64,000 bases of DNA from Fragilariopsis cylindrus CCMP1102 (Eukaryota; Bacillariophyta; Bacillariophyceae; Bacillariales; Bacillariaceae). Under the pieces are notes generated by a model, which made no database searches, was not told the DNA's origin, and saw only the letters and a program-made list of their open reading frames with translations. Location: positions 496,001 through 560,000 of the forward strand of contig FMBT01000294.1 of assembly GCA_900095095.1 (NCBI GenBank), given 5' to 3'. How positions within the stretch are numbered: position 1 is the stretch's first letter; each line of letters opens with the position of its first letter. Shown here piece by piece: positions 31,573 to 41,017 of this stretch. A program made the position numbers and the translations under genes.

Positions 31573-32878
31573 TTATAAGCCTATCCATAGACTTTGTACG
31601 GTGACATCGTATGTCTGATCTTCATCAATGATCACTCCTGATCCTTTAAATTTTTGCATTGTCTGCACTTTCCATGCCGCTAATGCCATACCTTCGTCGT
31701 CCTTATTCTCGTTGTTAACGTGCGAAGATACTTGTACTCGTTTCAAGGCCTCATTTAGTTCGTCAATAAAATCCGGCACGAATCGTTGCGAATCGGTAAT
31801 CAATATTCGAATATTTGGATTCTTTTCTAATGCCTCAGCACATCTTCGACAAACCTGACTAGCTAATATTTCGCTGTATAGAACGTCAGCTACGATTAAT
31901 AAATCACAAGGAGGGATAGGTTGTTCTCGTTCTGTTGCGAATAAGTCTAAGATTTCAGTCTGTACTACTACGTTATCGTCAATTCGATCATTTCGTGAAA
32001 TTCCATATTCTAGTTGTTGAAGTGTTGTTGGGTGGATATCGGTTGCTACTACTCGCTTAGCGCCTAACATAGCTGCAGTCTGAGTTTCTACTCCAACACC
32101 CTACAGAATGAATGGAGAAGAAAGGAAACTCATTAAGGTGAGTTGTAACAAACTCCTAGTAGGCATAGCTCATTTATAGGATAGAATAAATATCGAAAAA
32201 AATGATGACGATGACGATGATGGAAAGAGTAAAAATAAAAAAATTAAAAATAAATCAACTCACTGCTCCAAGTACAACAACGTTCTTATTTTTTACTGCG
32301 ATTTCGGCGTGTTTACAAAGTTCTCGTGCTGCCAATACAGACCCTGGCCAAGAAACCAACCCAAAAGGATCCAGTAATGATTTTTGTTGGGTTGTCCCAA
32401 ACGATGTCATAACTTGTCCTTGTGCTTCCCAATATGCATTCACGACTTCGGCTGAATTTTTCCATTCCCAAACAGTTACTGAAAAATTAAGGATAGGAAC
32501 AGTTCGAGATATCAACGTCACCTCCTTTCCACTATCAGTTAAGCGGATGGTTGCTTCTTTTGGTTTTTGTTCTTCTTGTTCTTGGTGTTGGTGTTTCTCT
32601 AGTTGTGAATTGTTGTTGTTTATGTTGTTAAAAGATGACGATGATTTTGATTTTGATTTTAATTTCATCCCTAATAATCTTCTTCCTCTTCGACTTCCTG
32701 TGTTTCCTACATTTGAGGCTGTTATTTGTCGTCGGTGGGAAGAATCTAACAGAAAAGCCATGTTGTTCTTCGTCGGGTGGTTTACATGTTGTTGACAGCA
32801 ATGAAATGCAGATATTATATGCACCATGATCAAGCAGCCGATACTCAAAAGAAGTATCGATCGAAGTATCGTCGTCAT
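31573..32878 (-). CDS. Seven-beta-strand protein-lysine methyltransferase-like protein (METTL21/23 type)
   Basis: Exons 32264-32878 and 31573-32100 join in phase 0 (donor GTGAGT, acceptor TAG) to give 380 residues. The join restores the SAM-binding motif I, VVVLGAGVGVET, exactly across the intron. Downstream are ATDIHPTTLQQLEYGI (post I) and LLIVADVLYSE (the DVLY-type motif), and W at WPGSVLAARELC precedes motif I, as in lysine methyltransferases of the METTL21/23 family. The N-terminus has a hydrophobic signal (SILLLSIGCLIMVHIISA) followed by FHCC, which could be a signal peptide ending in an Ala-Phe plastid motif, so plastid or ER routing is possible. A poly-Ser/Asn/Gln linker follows. The substrate is unknown. 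Confidence 0.8.
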
Positions 32879-33239
32879 TGTAGAGATCGCTCGAATATTC
32901 TATGCAAAGAGTATAGTCACAGTGTTCATTATTATTGTGTCACCCAATATTCGAAGATACCAATACTCCTGTAGCTAGAACTTCTTGATTGTGCTTTGTG
33001 ATGCTTGTTTGATTGTACGAAAAATTGTTGGATGCAGTTTTTGAAAAATCATCAATCGAAGCAATAAGCAACAATATAAATCCAAAAAAAGATCAAACTT
33101 TATTCGAGGGACAGACGTAATCTTCAAGAATCTTCCAATCTCAACATTCTCTCAAAAAAGTGATGAACGACGAAGTTGGAGAGCTATTCTTGACAACTCA
33201 ACAAATCTCTATATACTATAGCAGTGACAACCATCAATA
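32879..33239. other. Divergent intergenic region
   Basis: It holds the promoters of the methyltransferase-like gene (minus) and the lumenal protein gene (plus). No gene is seen. Confidence 0.45.
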
Positions 33240-33815
33240 ATGACAAAAAGCGTATCGTCTTTCGGTGTCATATTCCTGCTAAATGCACTATTAGTACCAG
33301 CGTTGCTAATCGGATTCGTCTCGGCATATTCACCGACGACATCACGTCGAACTTTCTTCACCAAGACACTTGCTACAGTGACAACGGCGGCGGCGACGAC
33401 GACGACGACTGCTGTTGTTGTGGTCACTACCGTAGTTACACCATTCGATGAGGCTCATGCCATTGATGGTGTAATATCGAGTAAATATTGTGCATACGGT
33501 CAGGGTGAAGATTGTGAAGATTTAGCAGAGGGCAATACATACATACAAGAATTACAACGAAAAAGTGCAGCCAATAAGGATGTTAATGTACGGGATGCGG
33601 AGAATGCATATTACGCAAAGAATTATCCAGGTTGGTTTGAAACTGTAGGTAAAACAATGATTAGAAAAGAAAGTGATGGATCTTTTATAATTGTTGATGA
33701 CGTTGAATTGGCAAAGCTTAAAGCACAAAATTTGATTGGTACAGTCCAACCAAGAACGTTGGGAGGGAGGGTCGTTGATATGACACAAAAACCTACGTTG
33801 GTACTGAGAGAATAA
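33240..33815 (+). CDS. Predicted thylakoid-lumen protein imported through the Tat pathway
   Basis: The gene encodes 191 residues in a single exon with an ATG at 33240. The N-terminus is tripartite: an ER signal peptide (IFLLNALLVPALLIGFVSA), a short Ser/Thr/Arg transit segment (YSPTTSRR), and a second hydrophobic stretch after twin arginines (RRTFFTKTLATV...) ending in AHA before IDGVISSKYC. Twin Arg plus a hydrophobic core plus AxA is the signature for Tat transport into the thylakoid lumen. The mature protein, about 115 residues, has two Cys (KYC and DC) close together that could form a disulfide, and no known cofactor motif. A photosystem-associated extrinsic protein is possible, but I do not recognise the family. 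Confidence 0.75.
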   Translation: MTKSVSSFGVIFLLNALLVPALLIGFVSAYSPTTSRRTFFTKTLATVTTAAATTTTTAVVVVTTVVTPFDEAHAIDGVISSKYCAYGQGEDCEDLAEGNTYIQELQRKSAANKDVNVRDAENAYYAKNYPGWFETVGKTMIRKESDGSFIIVDDVELAKLKAQNLIGTVQPRTLGGRVVDMTQKPTLVLRE

Positions 33816-35540
33816 ATTGTAGAAATAAGAAGAAGATGAAGAAGAAGAGGAAAGAAATTTAAAGAAAAATTGACAATATAATCGCTACAAAAGCAATGAG
33901 TTTGAGGATAAAAACTATATAGTAAGACATCATATCAGACATCAGTGTCGCAAAATTGTGCCCTCTCGTTGAGGAACAACGTATGCATAAAAATTGTTAG
34001 GTCAAGTTGTGTAATAGAATAAGGCAATAACAATAAAGAATATAGTTCCCATCATATGGTAGCTGGAAAGATTTATTTGTCCATGTATACTGAAAATCAT
34101 TATTTGGTCGTAAGTAGTTCTAGTAAATGAATCAGTGCATAATATGATACATATTTTGTGTCTTCTATTAATGTAATTCTCCAAGAAGTTAGTCAAAAGA
34201 TATATGTGGTCTTGAAAATTTTGTATTCGGCACTGGATTAAATAATTATATGCATCATTCTTTAAAAAGAAAGGACTGAGATGCTTCATCACATGGTTGC
34301 TATTGCAACAACTTGGCACAGCAAAAACACTACTGAAGATGCCCAAAAAATACAGTTTTTGGTGTTGTTGTTATTATACTGCTCACTTAATCTAATTGTA
34401 TCTAACACAATGACGCGCTTATTAATTGTGTAGGAATAGCCATATATGCGGGTGTTGCCCGTGATGTGTAGGTTCGCTCACTCTTTATCCTGGTGTTTGG
34501 GATCAGCAACTTATATCTAACTATATAAATTATGTCTCTATGCTGAATAGTAGGAAGGGAAGTTTGCTAAGCTCATCAATTGTCATATGAATATATGTGG
34601 ATGAAGATAGTTGAAAAGTATGATGATTTCTGGTGAGAAAAATATCAGATGTACCCTCAATTGAGGAAGAACAAGGCAGCATCACTCCTTTGAATGATTG
34701 GGTGTGGTTGAGGACTATATAAAATGTTGTTTGTGGATATCAATCAATCAAACGGGTGGATTTTTATATCAAAATATGATATGCCAGATACTTTCATTGT
34801 CTCCACACTCTTGTCTCATGGCTGAGATACTGCATTGTGGTTTGAAAAAGGCTCCTACTATGTTTGTTGAGGATTGTTGTATGAACACAATGAAGTCCAG
34901 TCATACAATTTGGCCTCTCCAATAAATAATGTTAAAAGTAGGAGAGGAAAAAGGAGCACTAGAAGGAAGGAACTGCTCCATATAACATACATTGAGCTAA
35001 TATGGAAAGAATCAGGATGGTGCTGGTAGAATTAATATTGCCTTCCGCATTAGGCACTCCATCAACTAGTTTCTCAAACGAGGAGCTTATTCTTAGTGCT
35101 GTAGGACCTACACTATTGCTGGTTGGGGGCATATGTTTCAAGTTACATAAAACGCCCTCCTAAAATTCAACTCATCATTTATTGCCTAAATATATCGCCA
35201 GAAACGTTAGTTATGTCGTTATGAGAAAGTGAGCGAATCTATCTTTTTAAAAGAAAACATTCGTCGCTCTTTGCACGCATTATTAGTCCTCCGTACATAC
35301 TACTATGGTCATTGATCATAGTAGATTACAAACTGTTGATTAGATTTGATTTGATTTGATTCAATAACCAATCTGTTGAGCTAAACTTATCATACAGTAC
35401 TACAAGTAGACCTATTTGTCGAAGCATCAATCAAGCTTGAGATCTACTTCCTACACCATTTTCTCCAATTAAATTATTCTTCCTCGCAGAAATATAATAC
35501 CTAAACAACTCAATCAACAGAACAACTATATAATATAACC
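33816..35540. other. Gene-poor 1.7-kb interval, possibly decayed mobile DNA
   Basis: No frame longer than 115 codons exists and none has a recognisable domain. From about 34560 to 35160 the composition is less simple-sequence-rich than ordinary intergenic DNA here and resembles degraded coding sequence with many stops, but I found no ends or motifs that identify an element. A palindrome (CTACTATGGTCATTGATCATAGTAG) spans about 35299-35323, and GATTTGATTTGATTTGATT repeats lie at 35344-35362. The last 100 bases carry the cupredoxin-like promoter, with a TATATAA at 35527-35533. Confidence 0.4.
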
Positions 35541-36200
35541 ATGAAATTTCTACTCCTATTATGCGGCTTGCTCTGCGTGGCCATTGTTTCTGGAGCTGAT
35601 TTAGATGTATCCGATTGGATCGTCCCCCCAGAAAGTGAGCAGTCTTATTATCCTGATATGGATGCTAATGTTGGTGATACAATAATTTTTTCCTGGTCCG
35701 AGGGGATGATAACTGATGTTTTTATCCATCCAACAGGAACTTGTGAAGAAGATGAAGCTATACTAGTTGGATATACATCAGGATCCTCATATACGTTTCA
35801 AGATGAAGATAACGGGAAAGAACTTTTCTTTGCAGCCGACGTTGGTCGTCGATGCGAGTCTGGTAAGTGTTAAGGAAATAACAATAATAATTGATAAAAT
35901 GATTTGTAAGCGCTTGATAATAAGTGTCTTTATGGATCACCCAAAAATCCTAACTTTTTATTTATTTATTTTTTTGTGATCTTTGCATCTCTATCTCATC
36001 ATCAATCATGAACAAATTAATACATGAAATTTAAAATTTATAATATTAAAAAATTAGGACAAAACGTCAAAGTAAAGGTTTCTGCAGCTGATGCCCAAAA
36101 ATCCGTAGACTCTGCGGCTCAAGGTGCAACAATAAGTGGAAGAAGATTGATTTTCTCCTTAATGGTGTTGGCTGGTGGGTTCTTCGCAACGATTATGTAG
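35541..36200 (+). CDS. Phytocyanin-like protein that has lost its copper ligands
   Basis: Exons 35541-35862 and 36058-36200 join in phase 1 (donor GTAAGT, acceptor TAG) to give 154 residues. A signal peptide (LLLLCGLLCVAIVSGA), the motif DANVGDTIIFSW and the joined GQN at the intron make it an obvious paralogue of the cupredoxin at 25931-26862, and the intron sits at the same codon and phase. The copper positions are replaced: the first His is lost (GMITDVFIHP instead of GHNVYVHP), Cys becomes Ala (FFAADV) and the second His becomes Arg (GRRC). The two disulfide Cys (TC and RRC) remain. As with plant early-nodulin-like proteins, it probably binds something other than copper. A short hydrophobic C-terminus (RRLIFSLMVLAGGFFATIM) suggests an anchor. 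Confidence 0.8.
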
Positions 36201-36466
36201 CTGTAAAAAGACATTCTCTTATCTACTAGCTAGACGACAGCTATTTTTGATAATTGGATTATGCTATACTGTTAGAAGCTCGTACAATTTTCAAAAATCA
36301 TAGTATATGAATAGTATTAATTTAATAATCATGATTTTCGCATTCAAAAAAAACACAATCTCTACTACAGTACCTAACAGTAATAGAACACAATATTTTT
36401 AACAAGTAGCTTTATACATGATTTCTGAACTATAATATTCGCATTATGAATTAGCTCTTTAGTTTT

Positions 36467-39400
36467 TTAGAGCGTCCCAGCTTCCTTTTGTTCTAGGTAA
36501 TCGGACAAACTCAAACCCTTCCTTACACGCTTCTTCGTATTCTTCTTCGATGTGAGACCCCCAATTCCACTAAGAAATGATGTTTGTGCCAATGTTTCTT
36601 CGTCGATAGCAAATTGATGCGACTGGCTAAGAGCTGCTGCCTTCCCTTGCTGCTCTTGGACAAGTGGAGGAGCATGCACGTCCCCGTTAATTTGTCCAGT
36701 CCCATCCTTTGTATTCGCGGGTACCTCCGAATCTTTCTTTTCTTCAACTTCCTTTTTTTCATCTCCCTGACCAACTTGCCAAAGATTTTTTGGTTTCACC
36801 TTACGTCGTGCATATGGGTTGAACGTGTCCTTACCGGTAGGACTCTTGTCAGTAGATTTGCCTTTTGGTTTATAAAAACCATTATCAGTCATTTGATTCA
36901 TCTTGATTGCTCTTTGATTGACATCAGCCCAGTGATTAGACCTGCTTTTGTTACGGTCCGCTCGCGACTTGACCTTTTTCAGAATTCGTTTCTCTTCATC
37001 TGATCGCAACTTCAAGTATTTCTCCGCAGCTTTTACATCAGATTCTGCCTCGTTAATTTCCGTACTACCTCTGGCATCTTTGAGTCGCGCCTTGGCGTCT
37101 TCTAAAGCACCATTGGCTGCCTGTACTGCATTGGCTGCACGAGTTTGCTGCAACCCAAAATTGGTAGTGGACTGACCCTTCTGCTTCAGGTCTTTTACTT
37201 TGTTCTCGATATCTTTGGATGTATAGATAAAGTTTTCAATAAGTTCGTCTCGTTTTCGTCGAATCTTAATCGCTTCAACTTTACCAACCAATTCATCTTG
37301 TTTACGAGCGGTCTTCACGGCTGTCTCGTATTGGGTCAAATCAATTTGTGTTATCTTCGCGTCGGAGACTAATCTCAACGGAAAAAGTTTTCTGGTACCA
37401 GCAAAGTCAAGCTCAAGCATTTTATCAGTCATAATAGATTTTTGCTTTGTCACGGCAGTTCTCGCGGCAGGTAAGGCATATGGTTTTTCTGACGTATCGA
37501 CATTAACAATACGACAAAGGCGGTAGCATCGCTTCCCTTCCTCGTTTTCACCGACAAATAGCTTCACATAGCAATTTAAAACAGCCGTTTCAAAATAGGG
37601 TTCGTTGCACCACATACCCAATCTAGCTCTAGATAAAGTTATCAACAAGTAATCTTCGAGTTCTGCTGGTTTTACGGTCTTAGAACTTGTCTTTTGAGCT
37701 CTACCCATTCCTTCATCCTCGTCTTCGTCGTCAAGCTCATCGAGTTGCGATTTAGTTTTCTTCTTCGATCTAGCTTCCTGAGCTTTCTTTTGCCACGGTT
37801 TCAATGCTCCTGCTTCTTCGTAATCGTCGTCGTCATCGGAATCCTCGTCGTCGTCTCCGAAATCTGACTCACTTTCGTCTGAATCCTTTGGTGCAACCGT
37901 CTTCCGTTTCTAATAATAAAGAGTTAACAAAAGAAAACAAAGCATTAGTTTTTTGTAACACTCTCAACAGTACAGCAGTAAGAATAGAGAATACAAACAA
38001 TATGGATCAAAACGTAAATAAATACTTACTTCACGAAGTGCTGCCAAAGCTTTAGCCTTCGAATCTTTCTTCCCTGTAGCATCGCGATCTCTGGTGGAAG
38101 ATCTTCGCGATGATGACGACATTTCTAGGGCAATTTTCTCATCTTTGGATGTATCGTCTTTGCTTTTCTTCGTAGACTTCTTGACTGAAGTTGATGTCTT
38201 CCGCTTTTTGCCTTTCTGGCCCAACGCCTTCTTCTCTTCGCGGTCTTTCCGTTTCTCTTCCCGTAGAGCTTGTCTCATATCATGTTCTGCCTTACGTTTA
38301 TCAAAACGTTCAGCAAGAATAGCCTCACGCTCAAATTCAGGCATAGCTTCTAGCTTTTTCCTGTCCTCTTCGTCCGTTATCAACTGACTCTGGTCTAATG
38401 TTCCCAACTCAGTGTCCATTTCTTCTTCACTGCTTTCATCGTCAGATTCGTCAGATTCCTCCATATCATCGGGTTCAGGCGTTGGCTTTTTGGTAGCTGC
38501 GCGACCACGTGGGCGTCCCGGCTTCTTTTTTTCGGGTCTAAAGTGAGATAATTTAGGAAACAAAAAGAAAAGGAAAAGCAATAGGAAATGAGTTAGCAAG
38601 CATTAAAAACATTTTTTGCTTTTTATTGTTCGATTGAGCGAATATATTATGTTATGAATGACTCACTCTTCTTGATATTCTTCTTCGTCGTCATCATCGT
38701 CGTCGTCGTCCGAATCTAATTCCATATCATCATCATCGTCGTCTTCTTCCTTGGGTTTAGATTTTAAATTCTCAGTTTCAGCTGCCTGTGGAGTCTTTTC
38801 TTCCGCTTTTTCCTCTGCTGCGGGTTGTTCGTCTTCGTCTTCTTCGTCGGGAGCAGCAGCTTCCATCATCTGATCTTTCTCTTCATCGTCATCGTCATCA
38901 TCGTCATCGTCTGCAATTGAAGGACGCAATGATTTACCTCCCATGTTAAATACTTTCCCACCACCCCTTTGAACCGCACGGACGGGTTGGACTGCTTGAT
39001 CCTCCTCCTCGTCGTCGTCATCATCGAAACGACGTAATTGCTTCCCACCACTAGGTAGCGCCCTCAACTGCTTTCCACCACTAGGTGGCGCCCTCAACTG
39101 CTTTCCACCACTAGGTGGCGCCCTCAACTGCTTTCCACCACTAGGTGGTGCCCTCAACTGCTTTCCACCGCCTCCACTTGACATGACTGCCGGTGTCGCT
39201 TTTTCCTCTTCGACGTCATCGTCATCATCATCATCATCATCATCGTTGTCGTCATCATCGCTCTCATCTGGACGACGCAATTGCTTACCCCCACTAGAAG
39301 AGGGAGGTCGCAGCTGTTTTCCGCCGCCCCCTTGTGGCATTATTCCTGTAGCAGCAGCAGCGGCCGGTGGTTGTGGTGGTGTAGGATCTTCCTCTTCATC

Positions 39401-40353
39401 TTCATCATCCTCGTCATCGTCGCTATCATCTTCTTCGTCGGAAGGTGCCCGCATTCGCGACAGAGCTTTTCCTCCTCCGCGTTGAACCGGACGAATCGGC
39501 ATGGGCGCAGCAGGCTCGTCATCGTCATCATCGTCATCATCGTCATCATCATCATCCTCCAATTCATCATCATCGCTATCATCAGCGTCGTCATCATTAT
39601 CTTGTGGTCTGTTCATAAGATGTATGTATTGTAAAATTTGTAAACCACCCAGATAGGATAAACGAAGTTTTAGACATGGTTTTCAGTTTTTACAGTAGTT
39701 AAGGTAACAGGAAAAATAAAAGAAACGAAAGGAAGAAATACCATTTATTCATCACTGGTTCATTCTATTCGCGTGTAGTACTTACGGTGGTCGAAGTTGC
39801 TTTCCACCCGAGGGTCGTAACTGTTTCCCACCTCCTCCTCCTCGTGCAGCAGCGACGATGGGACGAGCCGGTTCGTCGTCTTCTACCTCCTCATCGCTAT
39901 CATCGTCATCGTCATCGTCGTCGCTATCATCATCGTCGTCGTCATCATCATCATCATCGCTATCGTCGTCGTCTCCGCCATTCGGAACGGAACGAAGCTG
40001 CTTACCCATACCCTTTCCACCCGGTGCACGTAGTCCCTTTCCACCCCCACGCATCGGTGCAGTATATTCCTCTTCATCTTCTGAGTCGGAATCGTCGTCG
40101 TCGTCGGATGGATCATCGTCGGCGAAACGTCGTTTGATATTAGGCTGTTTGTGTTTGCATTTTATTTTTTGAATAGGAAACAAAGTAAGGAAAAAAATCA
40201 GATGATACATACAGAATTATGATGAACAAGTCATCGGTATTTATTGAATTACGACGTGCGTGGATAATATCAAAGAAGCAAGCTTCTCTCGCTCTCCAAT
40301 GCCTCGCATCACTCGGATATAATTTATATCGTTTCTATTAATTAACCTACCAT
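36467..40353 (-). CDS. RTF1: RTF1, Paf1-complex subunit with Plus3 domain
   Basis: Coding exons are 39786-40144, 38667-39608, 38030-38537 and 36467-37909, all matching in phase (GTAAGT/GTGAGT donors). A first exon consisting only of ATG at 40351-40353 followed by GTAGGT would give the start M-PNIKRRF in phase 0; that step is inference. RTF1 is the Paf1-complex subunit that promotes H2B ubiquitination and transcript elongation. The Plus3 domain is in the last exon (from about PAELEDYLLITLSRARLGMW to LPLRLVSDAKI), which binds phosphorylated SPT5. Before it come an AT-hook-like KKKPGRPRGR and acidic segments. A coiled-coil region (AAEKYLKLRSDEEKRILKKV) and a conserved NPYARRKVKPKNLW follow. The N-terminal 430 residues are extraordinarily acidic, with Asp runs and about a dozen GGGKxLR motifs. 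Confidence 0.85.
39045..39172. repeat. 30-bp tandem repeat coding SGGKQLRAPP units in RTF1
   Basis: Four to five head-to-tail copies of a 30-bp unit (GGTGGCGCCCTCAACTGCTT plus TCCACCACTA) encode the ten-residue unit GGKQLRAPPS. Individual copies differ by single bases. Isolated GGGKQLR motifs occur elsewhere in the same two exons. Confidence 0.9.
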
Positions 40354-40458
40354 ATTCGATTACTTCTGTTCCTAAGGAAAATGGGTAAATATGAGAAAAA
40401 TAAATACCGTGTTCGGACAGATATATCACTGTATTTGTACAAGTATCTAAGTATGAAG

Positions 40459-40573
40459 TCACGATGTGGAGTTTTTCGAGTTACTTTGTAAAACTTCACG
40501 AAATATACCGAACGCAAAATCGATGTCTTCCGTTGTCAATCCGAGATTCAATTCCTTCGTTCTTTCGTATAGG
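40459..40573 (-). CDS. Possible short 3' coding exon, gene model unresolved
   Basis: A frame ending in a TGA at 40459-40461 encodes KSTKRLYERTKELNLG followed by LTTEDIDFAFGIFREVLQSN, which has clear protein-like composition. It is closed upstream by a TGA at 40585-40587, and a CCCCAG acceptor just before the AAG codon could start it as an exon. Another frame with ATG at 40700 (MTSSIYKQLRHNITIP...) overlaps its 5' side and stops at 40548-40550, so a frameshift is the alternative. I do not recognise a family. Confidence 0.3.
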
Positions 40574-41017
40574 CGCTTAGTAGACTTCTGGGGTGTTCCC
40601 GATCAGATATCTTATTCAGGGTCTTAGATTGTATTGTTGTTGCTGATGCTTGTGGTATTGTGATGTTGTGTCTTAATTGCTTGTAAATACTCGATGTCAT
40701 TCATTTTTGATTTTGTCAGCGTTAAATAATTTGCACGGTGCTGGAGGAGTACTGTATCATGAAATCAAGGATGTAGTCTGTCCCCGTGATCAAATCCAGT
40801 CCCGCATAACCATCCCCCTTTATTAGAATATTAATAGGGTAGTTGATTGATTCGTGAATGAAGATTTTGCGAAAATAGACCCTTTCAAAGAGAGCGAATT
40901 CATCAAAATAAATACAAAAAAATCTAAAAAAATCAAATCTACTACTATCGATAACCAAAACACATAGTATAATATCAAATAGAAGTAATTTTAATTATAT
41001 AATAATCTAGTATAAAT

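Noticed and set aside
34698-34925. 75-codon plus-strand ORF
   Set aside because: No recognised motif and surrounded by stops; noted only as part of a possibly decayed block.
38940-39180. Regularly spaced repeats that might suggest a CRISPR array
   Set aside because: The units are head-to-tail and in frame, code for GGKQLRAPPS, and have no unique spacers; eukaryotic context.
39183-39634. Long antisense open frames opposite the acidic RTF1 exons
   Set aside because: They are poly-Ser and related products of the GAC/GAT codon runs read on the other strand; the splice phases and Plus3 domain support the minus strand.
40722-40958. 78-codon minus-strand ORF
   Set aside because: Phe/Ile-rich product of AT-rich DNA just downstream of the HA-domain gene; no further support.
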